The notes below the pieces were generated by a model. That model saw only the letters and a list, made by a program, of their open reading frames with translations. It had not been told where the DNA came from and did no database searches. This document shows, one piece after another, positions 22,537 through 31,494 of a stretch of 64,000 nt of DNA. This DNA is from Rhodococcus pseudokoreensis (GTDB lineage Bacteria > Actinomycetota > Actinomycetes > Mycobacteriales > Mycobacteriaceae). The stretch covers positions 1 to 64,000 of the forward strand of contig NZ_CP070617.1 of the NCBI RefSeq assembly GCF_017068395.1. Direction: 5' to 3'. Position numbers and translations under genes: made by a program. Each line of letters opens with the position of its first letter. Within the stretch, counting starts at the first letter, position 1.

Positions 22537-24471
22537 TCATGCGGCCCACCGCACGGCTGAATTGATCTGAGACACCACGTCTCGGGCGGTGGAGTAGTCA
22601 GCCCTTCCGTTCGATCGGGTGGGGAACCTGCCGTAGCGGACTCGTGCCGGGGCCGAAATTGGTAGCGCAAGCATTCCGATCGGAGTCGTCCGACGTGTCC
22701 CGCGCTTCTTACCCCGCGAGCTTCGCCACTCTTGCTCTTCGCTCCACCAGGTAAACAGCTCGCGATCTACCAGATGCCGTGCGGCTCGGCGGACGTTGAT
22801 CCCGGCAACTCCCCGGGTCTGTGCGGCGATCTCGAGCGTCCGGAGCAGCTGACCGCCCGTGGCCTTCGAGGTGAGCAGTCCTTCCGAGTGCAGGCGGGTC
22901 AGTGCTCGTTCGATGTACTCGGTGCCGTAACCAGTCTTCTCCGACAAGCCGGTCAGGCTGTCGACCCCAGACCGGTAGAACCAGTGGACGCGGGCGGTTG
23001 CCGCACCGAGGCCGCCGGACCTCAAGGGACTCCATAGATCGTGGGTGTGGTGGGGGAGTAGCGGGATCCCGGGCTCAGAAGCGGGGGCGGGTTCCCCTTG
23101 TGTTGCATGAGAAGTAATCTCTACGCCCACATCAGGCGGCTGGTTGAGGGTCCACCGTGCAGCTCGCGTCCCCGCGCTTGGAGTGGTAAGCGTGACCCAG
23201 CCTTCCCGTGCCAGCACACGAAGCCTGCGCGAGACTGTGGACGCGTCGAGAGCGCATGCCTGTCCCAGGCGGCGGCAGTCGATGTCGAGAACCCGAGTGC
23301 GGGCGGTGCGTGCTAGCGCGGTCAGTGCGTGCAGGATCCGCTCGTCACTTGCTCCTCCTCGGCGGCCCCAGTGCGCTGTTGTCACCGCGAGGGCATGTTC
23401 GATGGCGTCGAGGTCGTCGTCGATCGGTTCACGGGGCGCCTGGCCTGGGTCAGCGGTGAAGGTCGCGGCTCGGGCGAGGGCGCGGGTCCATTGGCGTTCT
23501 GTGTCGTCGCGGCCGCGGGCCGCGTCCTCACGAAGCCGAATCAGACCTGGGGCTGTGACAACGGCGGCGCGGGCGTCGTCGAGTGTGTGTCCGGCGCGGG
23601 CCATGGAAAGAAGGATGGTGTACGCGAGGGCACTTCGGTCCGCCCCTTTCGCCGGCACCGTCGCGAGCAAAGCCGCAGTTCGGTGGGGTAGCGGCCGCCG
23701 GGGTCGGTCGAGTCTCGGACCCGCCGCATCCTCAATGATCCGCGGACGTCGATGTTCGTCGGGCGGTGTAGCGGGCTCGACATGGGGATGCCGTGCGAGG
23801 AGCCAGTTGACGACCTCCGGCGTCGTCCCGCGGCTGACGCGCTCGAGAGCCTGCTGCAACTCGGCGCCGGCCAGGTGGGGGACGGACCGTCCACCGTTGC
23901 GGTGTGGTGCCCCTGGAGGCCGCACAACCCCCTTATCGGGGTTTCTCAGGGGGGATTTGTCGAAGGTTGGGTAGTGCTGAACGAGCACCCGGTTGAGTTC
24001 GCCGACCGCGGCCGGATCGGCACCGTCCTCGCCAAGTCGGAGCCAGATGTGTTGGCCGCCCGTCGGCCCGGAGTGCGCACGCAGGAAGTGGACACCCAGG
24101 TCGTCGAGGTGTGCGGCGAGGCGGTCCGAATCGGTACGAGCCTGTTCGGCGCCAAAACGGGAGGTGTCGAAGTCGAACGCGAGAAGCCGAAAGCGGTGGT
24201 CCGAGCTGGCGAGATAGATCGCCCAGGGAAATTCCGGCCGCTGCAGGGGCATGGAGACACTGGCGTCGTAACTGTGCTTTCGGTCCGGGTCGACGCGAAC
24301 GCGCCGCCGCGGCGACCACATGCGGGTGCATGTGTTGTAGAGCTGCGTGTTTGGTGCGCCCTCGTCGGCATACGAGGTAATACGCGCATGAGTGATTGAA
24401 TCGGCAACAGGGTATGAGGTACTTGCCCGACTCGCAGTAGGCAAAGTGCTACCCTGAGACGTACCTAGCAC
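22537..24471 (-). CDS. Plasmid replication initiator with primase-like (AEP) domain
   Basis: The 644-residue protein has an archaeo-eukaryotic primase-like segment: LLAFDFDTSRFG (metal-binding DxD-type), LRAHSGPTGGQHIWLRL (conserved SGxxGxHxWL) and VVRPPGAPHRNGG. A middle helical domain resembles primase C-terminal regions, and two HTH regions follow (LGQACALDASTVSRRLRVL; LTGLSEKTGYGTEYIERAL). This is the arrangement of Rep proteins on large actinobacterial plasmids, which bind the origin and prime replication. The GTG start at 24471 follows AAGGGA by six bases. A possible antisense RNA overlaps this start. The small RHH gene upstream may regulate it. Confidence 0.8.
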   Translation of the reverse strand: MLGTSQGSTLPTASRASTSYPVADSITHARITSYADEGAPNTQLYNTCTRMWSPRRRVRVDPDRKHSYDASVSMPLQRPEFPWAIYLASSDHRFRLLAFDFDTSRFGAEQARTDSDRLAAHLDDLGVHFLRAHSGPTGGQHIWLRLGEDGADPAAVGELNRVLVQHYPTFDKSPLRNPDKGVVRPPGAPHRNGGRSVPHLAGAELQQALERVSRGTTPEVVNWLLARHPHVEPATPPDEHRRPRIIEDAAGPRLDRPRRPLPHRTAALLATVPAKGADRSALAYTILLSMARAGHTLDDARAAVVTAPGLIRLREDAARGRDDTERQWTRALARAATFTADPGQAPREPIDDDLDAIEHALAVTTAHWGRRGGASDERILHALTALARTARTRVLDIDCRRLGQACALDASTVSRRLRVLAREGWVTLTTPSAGTRAARWTLNQPPDVGVEITSHATQGEPAPASEPGIPLLPHHTHDLWSPLRSGGLGAATARVHWFYRSGVDSLTGLSEKTGYGTEYIERALTRLHSEGLLTSKATGGQLLRTLEIAAQTRGVAGINVRRAARHLVDRELFTWWSEEQEWRSSRGKKRGTRRTTPIGMLALPISAPARVRYGRFPTRSNGRADYSTARDVVSQINSAVRWAA

Positions 24472-24564
24472 GGTAAGTCCCTTCGGGGATGCAGTAGTTG
24501 CGAGCGGCGAACTCGCTATCTACAAGACAGACCCTGGTTTCTCCGGCATGAGAGCCAGGGTTTT
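24464..24564 (+). ncRNA. Candidate antisense RNA over the rep start
   Basis: On the plus strand, opposite the rep ribosome site and GTG, a short region with hairpin GCGAGcggcgaaCTCGC ends in a terminator: ACCCTGG (24531-24537) with CCAGGGT (24555-24561), inner TCTC/GAGA, then TTTTG. About 100 bases with a terminal hairpin is typical for counter-transcribed RNAs that control copy number. No good plus-strand promoter was found, so the 5' end is a guess. Confidence 0.4.
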
Positions 24565-24616
24565 GTCATATCTGCAGACGTACTACTGCGAACGGCTATT
24601 TAGATGTCGCACGCGG

Positions 24617-24853
24617 TCAAGCAGTCAGCGGAAGCACCTCCTGGTCGAGATTCAGTTCACGAACGAGGTCGGGTCGGCCCGCGCGGAGAGCCAAGAGGTC
24701 GGAGACGTACTGGCTGACCGACGTGACGCCGTGCGCCTTCCGCTCGCTGTCGAGCAAGTCATAAAGCTCGTCCGGCACCCGTCCAAGCCTTTTGCGGTCT
24801 CCCAGACTGGGTCGACCGGGCTTGGCATGTGATCCCTTGCTTGTGGTTGGCAT
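24617..24853 (-). CDS. Small RHH-like regulator upstream of rep
   Basis: A 78-residue protein starting MPTTSKGSHAKPGRPSLGDR. GRVPDELYDLLDSERKAHGV and SVSQYVSDLLALRAGR follow the strand-helix-helix plan of ribbon-helix-helix proteins. GGGAGGAACGCC precedes the ATG. It lies 145 bases upstream of the replication initiator in the same direction, so it probably regulates rep and itself. Antitoxin is an alternative, but no toxin gene is adjacent. Confidence 0.68.
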   Translation of the reverse strand: MPTTSKGSHAKPGRPSLGDRKRLGRVPDELYDLLDSERKAHGVTSVSQYVSDLLALRAGRPDLVRELNLDQEVLPLTA

Positions 24854-25021
24854 GGCGTTCCTCCCTCTCGTGGGATTCCGGCAATTCTGGTCCTGGAATG
24901 GTGAGGAGTAGCGGAGGCGCGCCGTAACTGGTCCAAAAAAGCTCGCAGTGACTACTATAAGGCCGCAATCTAAAACGGGCACATCGCGCTGCCGTCACCG
25001 AACATAGGGGGACATGCCAAA

Positions 25022-25441
25022 ATGCTCGGTATGGGACGAGCCGATGCTTCTGTTGCGACCCGGGTCGAGGAACTCTTCAAGACTCGGTGGCCCCGGGGCA
25101 ACAAGACCTCGAACGCCCTCGTCGCGGAGTTCGTGAGCCGCGCTGTTGGACGAACGATCGACCGGCAGTACATCTATCGGATACGAACCGGCCGCGTCCG
25201 CAAAGTTGATGTACCCGTCCTCGAAGCAATTGGGCAGTTCTTCGGTCAGAGTCTCGACTACTTCTCCGGAGCCACCCCGGATCCTGCCGATGAGCTCCAG
25301 CGGGCGTTGCAGGACAGCGGCCTCCAGATCGCCGGCCTCCGCGCGAAGAAGCTGACACCCGAAGCGAGGCACGAGCTTGCACGCCTCGTCCGCGAGGCAA
25401 GCGACATCCTCGCGCGCGACTTCCCGAAGACCGAGGATTAG
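25022..25441 (+). CDS. XRE-family regulator of an ImmA/IrrE module
   Basis: The 139-residue protein has an N-terminal XRE-like HTH (ALVAEFVSRAVGRTIDRQYI and RTGRVRKVDVPVLEAIGQFF, the last part typical of actinobacterial XRE proteins with a FFGQSLDYF segment) and a C-terminal helical half. AGGGGGA lies nine bases before the ATG. Its stop is one base before the ImmA/IrrE-like gene. Such pairs work as repressor and metalloprotease that inactivates it on a signal, as in ICEBs1 ImmR/ImmA; here that mechanism is inferred. Confidence 0.8.
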   Translation: MLGMGRADASVATRVEELFKTRWPRGNKTSNALVAEFVSRAVGRTIDRQYIYRIRTGRVRKVDVPVLEAIGQFFGQSLDYFSGATPDPADELQRALQDSGLQIAGLRAKKLTPEARHELARLVREASDILARDFPKTED

Positions 25442-25442
25442 C

Positions 25443-25895
25443 GTGCGTGGCCGACGGCGCATCGATGCGCTTGTCCGGAAACTGGTTCCGGATCCATTCG
25501 ACCTCGACCAGTTCCTCGCGAATGCGTCGACGGAGATGGGGCTACCGATCCGGATGCTGAGCGGGGTTTCATCCGGCCTCCCGTTGTCCGGGGCCTCTTT
25601 CGTAACCGACCGGTGTGCATTCGTATCCGTACCCGCGTCCACCAGCGAAGATCACCACATTTTCATCGTCAGCCATGAGGTGTTCCACCTCCTTGAGGGG
25701 CACAGCTGCTCCGCAGCCGCGGAGGATCATTCCAACAGCCTGATTCGGTCCTTCCGGCGTCAGCGCATTGAACTGAGCTGCGAACGCTTCGCGTGGAAGG
25801 TCGGGACTACCGTTCTAAGGCAACGAGTGCGGGCAGTCGGCCCCGCTGAGGCGCCCGCGCGCATGCTGTCCTCCGCATTCGGTTTCCGGGCATAA
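25443..25895 (+). CDS. ImmA/IrrE-type metalloprotease-like protein
   Basis: A 150-residue protein with IVSHEVFHLLEGHSC, the HExxH zinc motif, and a downstream helix with ELSCERFAWKVG whose Glu can be the third ligand. That is the ImmA/IrrE pattern. GTG at 25443 follows the regulator stop by one base. It should cleave or otherwise inactivate the XRE protein or sense a signal together with the membrane protein encoded next. Confidence 0.8.
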   Translation: MRGRRRIDALVRKLVPDPFDLDQFLANASTEMGLPIRMLSGVSSGLPLSGASFVTDRCAFVSVPASTSEDHHIFIVSHEVFHLLEGHSCSAAAEDHSNSLIRSFRRQRIELSCERFAWKVGTTVLRQRVRAVGPAEAPARMLSSAFGFRA

Positions 25896-25917
25896 AATAG
25901 CGACGGATGGAGACTGA

Positions 25918-26694
25918 ATGATCGAGTGGGTGGCGTGGGCCTCTTGCGTTGTAGGCGCGCTTCTCGCGGGGCTGGGCCTGGTCAAAGCGATCCCGGACCG
26001 AACGGTGCTCGGCATGGGGATCATTTTCTACTCGTTGACATTGCACACATATTCGCCCCTGCTGATCTTCGGGGAACGGCAGCCGCTGACAACCGAAGAC
26101 CGGATATGGGGCGCAACCTTCGCTGTTCTAGGTGGTTGGTCGTTCCTCATCCTCGCGCTCGCCATCCTCCACGCGAGCCGGACGCACAAAGAGGACTGGG
26201 CGAATCCGGCACTCCGGCGTGACCTCTCGATCCTCTCGATAGCAGCGGTGAGCAGCGCGCTCGCGTTGCGGCTCGAACTCTCGAGTGGTCATTTCGCGCC
26301 CACGGCAGACTTTTTGAATGTCTACGGTGATGATCACCGCGTGGTGCTGTACCAGCTGACGTTTCTGCCGTGGATCGCCGTGCCCGTCGGCGTGCTCGGA
26401 TACATGACCTGGAAATACAGCTCCGGCCTCAGCAAGGTCGTAACAATCGCCGGCTGCATGTGCGGTGTGCTGTGGGGGATTTGGAAACTCGCAGGGGTCG
26501 TGTTCCGCTTTGTCGCGGGGGACAGCATCGGGATCGAGTCTCCGGTAAGCGTCGGGCTCGGGTTCCTGACTGTGCTTCTCGTGACCTGTGGGCTCGGCAT
26601 CTTCGGAGCAGGCAACGCCTGGCGGCGGGTATCGGCGATGATCGAGTACGGGTGGAACCGCAGAGTCGACGACGCCCGCCACCAGGAGGGCTAG
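25918..26694 (+). CDS. MAB_1171c-like integral membrane protein
   Basis: The 258-residue protein has about seven hydrophobic segments (for example WVAWASCVVGALLAGLGLV, SFLILALAILHA, GLGFLTVLLVTCGLGIFG). Order and length fit the MAB_1171c-like (DUF6545-type) proteins that regularly accompany XRE plus ImmA/IrrE genes in mycolate actinobacteria. Starting 22 bases after the metalloprotease gene, it likely forms one operon with it. A membrane sensor or transporter role is possible but unproven. Its stop codon overlaps the stop of the convergent acyl-CoA synthetase gene (CTAG). Confidence 0.75.
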   Translation: MIEWVAWASCVVGALLAGLGLVKAIPDRTVLGMGIIFYSLTLHTYSPLLIFGERQPLTTEDRIWGATFAVLGGWSFLILALAILHASRTHKEDWANPALRRDLSILSIAAVSSALALRLELSSGHFAPTADFLNVYGDDHRVVLYQLTFLPWIAVPVGVLGYMTWKYSSGLSKVVTIAGCMCGVLWGIWKLAGVVFRFVAGDSIGIESPVSVGLGFLTVLLVTCGLGIFGAGNAWRRVSAMIEYGWNRRVDDARHQEG

Positions 26695-28313
26695 ACGTAC
26701 TGCGTCTTGAGTCGTGACTTGAAGATTTTGCCTGAGTCCTCGCGTGGAAGGCTGTCGGTGATCACGACCGTTGCAGGAATCTTGTAGCGGGCAAGAACAC
26801 CGTCGAGGGACTCCCTGATGCCGTCGGGCGTAAGGTTCGCCCCGGGCCGGGGGATGACGTGCGCTGCGACCGACTCACCGAATTCGCCTCCGGGGACGCC
26901 GAATACTGCGACGTCTTCCACGGTCCCCAGCGCCGTGATCGCGTTCTCGATCTCGGCCGGATAGATATTCACGCCACCCGAGATGATGACCTCTGCTGTG
27001 CGGCCGGTGAGGTAGAGAAAGCCTTCGTCATCGAGGTAGCCCTCGTCGCCGACGGTGATGTATCCCGGGAATGGAACTTTGTTCGTCGACGCGTGATTCA
27101 GGTACTCGAAGGCGGGCCAGTAGTCCGCTCCTTTGACGTAGACGCGTCCCGTCGCGCCCGCCGGTAGTTTGTTTCCCTCGTCGTCGGCGACCAGGACGTC
27201 GGCGGCGTCTACCGGGCGACCGACGCTGCCGGGGCGCGCAAGCCACTCGTCGGCATTGATCCACGTGATGGTGCCGGCCTCGGAGCAACCGTAGAACTCG
27301 ATGAGGGCGTTACCGAACCACTGGATTGCGGCTTCTTTGACTGCTGGTGGGCACGGCGCTGCGGAGTGGATGACATGGGTCAGGCTGGAGACGTCGTAGC
27401 GCGCCCGAACGTCATCCGGAAGTGACAGGAGCCTCGACAGCATCGTCGGCACTATCTTGACCTGCTGGATCTTTCGCTCGGCGACGTGCTGTAGGAACCG
27501 TTCGGCGTCGAACCTCGGCATGATGGTGATGTTCGTGCCCATCCTGAGTGCGAGGACGGCCAGCGCATTAGGGCTGGTGTGGTAGAGCGGACCGGCGACC
27601 AGCATCTGTCCACCTGGGGCCAAACCCATCCGGTTCGCGGTACCGCCGGCGATGGAAAGCAGCTGATGAGGGGTCATACGTTCGCGCATGACGCCCTTCG
27701 GCGTTCCTGTGGTGCCTGATGTATAGATCAATCCCATCGAGTCTGCAATTGCCCCCTCCTGGTAGGGGAGCGGCTCCGCAGCGTTCTCGATCCACTCTTC
27801 GAGGGTTTGGCTCGTTCCAGTCACTCGGGAAAGCTCTGGAGACAGCCCCAACTCACCCAGAAGCTCCGGCGGCATGGCCACTTCCACCAGGACGGTGTCG
27901 AGACCTGCTGTCTCGATGGCCTGCTGCACGGTGCCGACGAATTCGGTGTGGGCGAAAACCAATCGGACGCCGCTGTCGCTGAGGACGTGCTGCACCTCGG
28001 GGGAGGTCCAGTGCCAGTTGATCGGTACTGGATTCGCTCCACAGCTGGCCGCGGCGAGCGACACCTCGAGGAATTCAATGTCGTTGCGGAGCATGAGCGC
28101 GACACGCTCGCCGGGCTGTATCCCTGCGGCCTTGATCGCGGTCGCGAGGCGCCCGGCGCGGTCGTGCGACCTCCATTGCTCGCGGACGCGGTTTCCGCAG
28201 GTAAGGGTGGCGGGGGCTTCCTGATCGCTAGCGGTCATGGGGCATGAGTCTGCCACGGCCATTCGGGCGTCGGTGACACGCCCATAGCTTCTTTGTGTTG
28301 CGGCGAGCGGCAC
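26691..28313 (-). CDS. Acyl-CoA synthetase (FadD-like AMP-binding enzyme)
   Basis: All ANL-family motifs are present: LIYTSGTTGTPKGVM (P-loop), EFYGCSEAGTI, YITVGDEGYLDDEGFLYLTGR, EVIISGGVNIYPAEIE and PREDSGKIFKSRL with the catalytic C-terminal lysine. The enzyme activates a carboxylic acid with ATP and transfers it to CoA. The N terminus is a little short (substrate-site region normal). GTG at 28313 has CAGGAG upstream; ATG at 28235 is an alternative start. The substrate is unknown. No beta-oxidation genes are adjacent, so it is lone metabolic cargo. Confidence 0.93.
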   Translation of the reverse strand: MPLAATQRSYGRVTDARMAVADSCPMTASDQEAPATLTCGNRVREQWRSHDRAGRLATAIKAAGIQPGERVALMLRNDIEFLEVSLAAASCGANPVPINWHWTSPEVQHVLSDSGVRLVFAHTEFVGTVQQAIETAGLDTVLVEVAMPPELLGELGLSPELSRVTGTSQTLEEWIENAAEPLPYQEGAIADSMGLIYTSGTTGTPKGVMRERMTPHQLLSIAGGTANRMGLAPGGQMLVAGPLYHTSPNALAVLALRMGTNITIMPRFDAERFLQHVAERKIQQVKIVPTMLSRLLSLPDDVRARYDVSSLTHVIHSAAPCPPAVKEAAIQWFGNALIEFYGCSEAGTITWINADEWLARPGSVGRPVDAADVLVADDEGNKLPAGATGRVYVKGADYWPAFEYLNHASTNKVPFPGYITVGDEGYLDDEGFLYLTGRTAEVIISGGVNIYPAEIENAITALGTVEDVAVFGVPGGEFGESVAAHVIPRPGANLTPDGIRESLDGVLARYKIPATVVITDSLPREDSGKIFKSRLKTQYV

Positions 28314-28423
28314 GACACGGTTTACTCCTGATTGCCCAGACGATCAGAAATGATCGTTTCGGCCTTGAGGTCGGTCGCGGGGACTCGCCTCAGACGGGGA
28401 GGAAGACGACTGTGCGCCGACAG

Positions 28424-28870
28424 CTACGGAGACGTATGCGGAGGCCGAGTGCGGGTGCGTTCGTACGCATCTTCGACGTCCTGGACGGTAAGGCCGAACT
28501 CTTCGGCCAACCGCTGAGCCACGTCTTCTTTCAGGCGAGAATGGCCCCGCTCGACAGTCGCCAGAGCGGTCGTGGAGATACCGATCTTTGCGGCGAGCTG
28601 TGGTTGCGTGAGTCCCGCAAAAACCCGCAGATCGCCCAAGTAGCGCTGATCGGGCTTGATTTTGACGACGTCCTCCATGGCGATTCCAAGAACGGTGACG
28701 GCTCGCTTGAGGCTGTCGGCCTGCGGGGTGCTCTTGCCCGTTTCCCAGGTAAGGACAGCGCCTGGGCTCACTTCCGCGAGGCGGCCCAACTCCCCGACCG
28801 AAAGCTTCTTTTTCTCTCGCGCCTTCTTGAGGGCTGCGGGAGCGAACCCCCGCAGTATTCGTCTGCTCAT
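28424..28870 (-). CDS. Regulator with two tandem XRE HTH domains
   Basis: The 148-residue protein carries two helix-turn-helix domains in a row: LKKAREKKKLSVGELGRLAE with VSPGAVLTWETG, and LRVFAGLTQPQLAAKIGIST with ALATVERGHSRLKEDVAQRL. GGGAG lies six bases upstream of the ATG at 28870; an in-frame longer start at 28975 exists. Two HTHs in one chain suggest binding to paired half-sites. It is divergent from the transfer-side genes and could be a repressor of them. Confidence 0.78.
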   Translation of the reverse strand: MSRRILRGFAPAALKKAREKKKLSVGELGRLAEVSPGAVLTWETGKSTPQADSLKRAVTVLGIAMEDVVKIKPDQRYLGDLRVFAGLTQPQLAAKIGISTTALATVERGHSRLKEDVAQRLAEEFGLTVQDVEDAYERTRTRPPHTSP

Positions 28871-29312
28871 CCCTTGCTCCCGCGCATGAGCCCCCACTTT
28901 GCCTGACTCCAATCTATGCCGTCCCAGTATGTTGCGATATAGTACGGTCATGATATCCGGTTTTAAATTGAGCACTTAAACCAGGAAACGGGGGTGGATA
29001 TGCGGTCTGAGCAGGATGTTCGCGAGGCGGGAACCATCGCGGACCGGGCGACGCTTCCAGCCCCGAAGAGACTCAGCTGCCGGCGGGCTTTTCGCCAAGC
29101 TCCGAGGCAGCTGAAACGGTTGACGATGAGAGGTCATGCCGGATCTCGTATGCAGCATCGCAGCCTAGAAGGGATCCCAGGTGCGCTCGTGATTGGCGTC
29201 CCGGTGCGCGCCTGGGATCTGTTCTCTACCGCGACGTTTCCACGCGTTGCGCGTCCACACCGCGGAACCTCGAGTCCCTGCGGTCCGTTGCCGTACCCAT
29301 CTGGAGGACTCG
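28871..29312. other. Gene-free intergenic region
   Basis: No credible gene on either strand. It holds the promoter of the double-XRE gene near an AT-rich stretch (28940-28985, with ATAGTACGG and TTTTAAATTGAGC) and probably the promoter leading into the transfer locus. I see no repeat worth naming. Confidence 0.4.
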
Positions 29313-29588
29313 ATGACTTCGAGTGTAATTCAGGCATCAACCTCGGGATTCGCTCCGACTGACCACACCTCCGACGCCCTCCGTCTACAGGACTGCGCCC
29401 CGGCATTGGCCGACGAGCTCCCACCCTCACTTCTCGCGGCGGTGTGGACCCGGTGCGGTGTGGTCAGTTCCTGTCCGGGCCGATGCCCAGGACATGTCTG
29501 CGTGAGTGTCTCGCTCACAGGGCTTCCGACGTGCCCGATTGGCCATTCACTGGTCCCCGCCGTTCGGCACTCTCGTCCCCACGCCTGA
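29313..29588 (+). CDS. Small Cys-rich hypothetical protein
   Basis: A 91-residue ORF starting MTSSVIQASTSGFAPTD with CTGGAGG five bases before the ATG. Cys residues cluster in TRCGVVSSCPGRCPGHVCV and PTCPIGH, which suggests metal binding or disulphides. It precedes the transfer locus in the same direction. The family is not recognised; the strong ribosome site is the main support. Confidence 0.5.
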   Translation: MTSSVIQASTSGFAPTDHTSDALRLQDCAPALADELPPSLLAAVWTRCGVVSSCPGRCPGHVCVSVSLTGLPTCPIGHSLVPAVRHSRPHA

Positions 29589-29698
29589 CAGCCTTCACCA
29601 TCCCCAGCCTTCCTCTCTCGTCATAGGCCTCGCCGCTGACGGCCCGATTGGCTGATCCACCCGAACGTCTCAACCACAACGAATCGAAGGGTAAGTAC

Positions 29699-30898
29699 AT
29701 GAGTCACAACGAATCCGGCGGGCAACACCGCCTCCGGAAGCAGGGGGCAACTCAGAAGATTGCACTTCTGGGCGCGGTCACGGTCGTAATCGGGTTCGCT
29801 ACGAACGGGATCGCCAACGCCGCCCCGGACCAACCCGGAATCACGACCCCCGAGACGCCCGCAGATCAGCCGGGAATCACTACTCCCATTGAGCCTGCGC
29901 CGGTCGCGCCCGCCCCGGCTGAGGCCGCCGAGCCCCAGCCGGAACCGGTGTACTGGGGTGAGGCACCGGCGGAGCCGGTCGTTTACCAGCCGATCCCGAA
30001 CTTCGACTACGAGAACAACGAGTACGTCGAACCGGAGAGTGGTTACGACGACGTCGCGCCGGTGCAGTTTCAGGATCTACACCTTCCGCAGTGGGTGGAG
30101 CCCACGCAGCCGTTCATCGCGCCGCGAGACACCCTGCGGTTCGGTGAGCTGCACCTCAAACAGCCGAACTGGGTGTCCGATGTAGACAGAGACCGCACCA
30201 ACAACTCCGTCGCGGTTGTCGAGTCCGGTGCGACGACATTCTGGCGGTCACTCGGTGTGGAGACCTCCCGCGCCGAGCGGATCTCGGCGGCGCAGGTCGG
30301 TGCAGGTGCTATTGGTGCGGTCACCGCCGGGACGGGGGCCGCTGTCGTGGCCGGTACCGCGTGTGCTCTTGCAGCGGGCACGGTCGCCGGGATCGTCGGT
30401 ATGAGCGCGGGCAACGTCTTCCTCCCTGGAATCGGATGGGCCCCGGTCGGCGTCATTGCCACCGCTGGTGGGGCTGCAGCTGGCGCGGCGGCCTGCGCCC
30501 CTCCCGCGTTCGTCGCCGCCGCGGCCCTCGGTGGTCTCGGCGCGGCCGCCGCGGTGACCCCGTTCGCGGCCGCGGACAAGGGTGAGCCGAAGGAGGTCGA
30601 GGTCCCGGACGTTGACCAGACGGCCATCACGGAGCAGACCGAGCAGGTCCTCGAGCAGTGGGAGGCCAACCCGGTCGGCGCCCAGGTCGTCTCAACGGTG
30701 CAGGACATCGTCGAAACGGCCCCGGTCATCGACCAGCAGGTCCGCGACTTCGCAGCAGCCCAGCCTGGCGGGGAGCAGGCGCTCGAGCAGGTCGACACAG
30801 CCTTGGACACGTTCTTCGGTGACTCGACACCGGGTCTGGCCTCGCAGCTGGTCAGCAATGCCGTCGCCGCGGGTCTCCCCGTCCCGGTCAGCACGTAG
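29699..30898 (+). CDS. Exported envelope protein at the head of the transfer locus
   Basis: The 399-residue protein has a long n-region, hydrophobic core ALLGAVTVVIGFATNGIANA and a likely cleavage site ANA-AP. Then comes a Pro/Glu-rich linker with tandem DQPGITTP repeats (three copies), an acidic Tyr-rich part, and a Gly/Ala-rich hydrophobic region (about residues 210-310) that could insert into a membrane. ATG at 29699 follows GAAGGG. Exported Pro-rich proteins at this place are typical of actinobacterial conjugation regions. The exact role is unknown. Confidence 0.72.
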   Translation: MSHNESGGQHRLRKQGATQKIALLGAVTVVIGFATNGIANAAPDQPGITTPETPADQPGITTPIEPAPVAPAPAEAAEPQPEPVYWGEAPAEPVVYQPIPNFDYENNEYVEPESGYDDVAPVQFQDLHLPQWVEPTQPFIAPRDTLRFGELHLKQPNWVSDVDRDRTNNSVAVVESGATTFWRSLGVETSRAERISAAQVGAGAIGAVTAGTGAAVVAGTACALAAGTVAGIVGMSAGNVFLPGIGWAPVGVIATAGGAAAGAAACAPPAFVAAAALGGLGAAAAVTPFAAADKGEPKEVEVPDVDQTAITEQTEQVLEQWEANPVGAQVVSTVQDIVETAPVIDQQVRDFAAAQPGGEQALEQVDTALDTFFGDSTPGLASQLVSNAVAAGLPVPVST

Positions 30899-30906
30899 GG
30901 GCATCG

Positions 30907-31494
30907 GTGGCGGTGATGATGATGAGGCGATCGACTGTCCGGGTCGAGCGACGCCCCCTGCCCGCAGCGGGGTTGTCCTTCGCGGGCTGGGTGGTGCGCA
31001 TCGCCGCCACCACGGCCGTCTTGGGCGCAGGGAACTGGGTTGAGGCTCTCCGTCATTGGATTTCACCCGACCCGGCTCCGTGGGATTCCGGTTTCGATCT
31101 CTACGCGACTGCGGCGACATCGGTCACGGCGTTCGTCATTCACCTAGGTGGCGGCGGGCCGGTGATCGCGATCGCGACCGTGTACGGGTTCATCGCATTT
31201 CTGATTGCGACGAGCGCGTTGATTGTCGGGGCGGACTGTGTGTGGATCGCCGGGGCGCGTTCGGGAGAGAGCGTGACGTGCCTGATTCTTGCGGTGGGTG
31301 CAGTCACAGCATGGGCCGGCATCCACCCGATCTACTGGGAAACGCCGACTGCCTTCTGCAGTCTCCTGGCGCTGTGCCTCCTGACGTGCACCTTCGTCGG
31401 CATGCAGGTGGTGACCACCCGGCCGGTGAAAGCCTCACCGTCACTGCCGATGCCGGCCGCTGCCTCAGCCGATCGTCGAGGGGACGCACAGTGA
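30907..31494 (+). CDS. Membrane protein of the transfer locus
   Basis: The 195-residue protein has five hydrophobic segments (for example GWVVRIAATTAVLGAG, AIATVYGFIAFLIATSALIVG, CLILAVGAVTAWAG, CSLLALCLLTCTFVGMQV). The start is uncertain: GTG at 30907 or one of the three ATGs shortly after. Its stop overlaps the next gene as GTGA. It is probably a structural membrane component of the secretion channel or an accessory. The family is not recognised. Confidence 0.7.
   Translation: MAVMMMRRSTVRVERRPLPAAGLSFAGWVVRIAATTAVLGAGNWVEALRHWISPDPAPWDSGFDLYATAATSVTAFVIHLGGGGPVIAIATVYGFIAFLIATSALIVGADCVWIAGARSGESVTCLILAVGAVTAWAGIHPIYWETPTAFCSLLALCLLTCTFVGMQVVTTRPVKASPSLPMPAAASADRRGDAQ

Noticed and set aside
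31056..31490. Upstream part of the frame ending at 32210
   Set aside because: Overlaps the membrane protein gene at 30907-31494; GTG at 31491 with GTGA overlap is the natural start.
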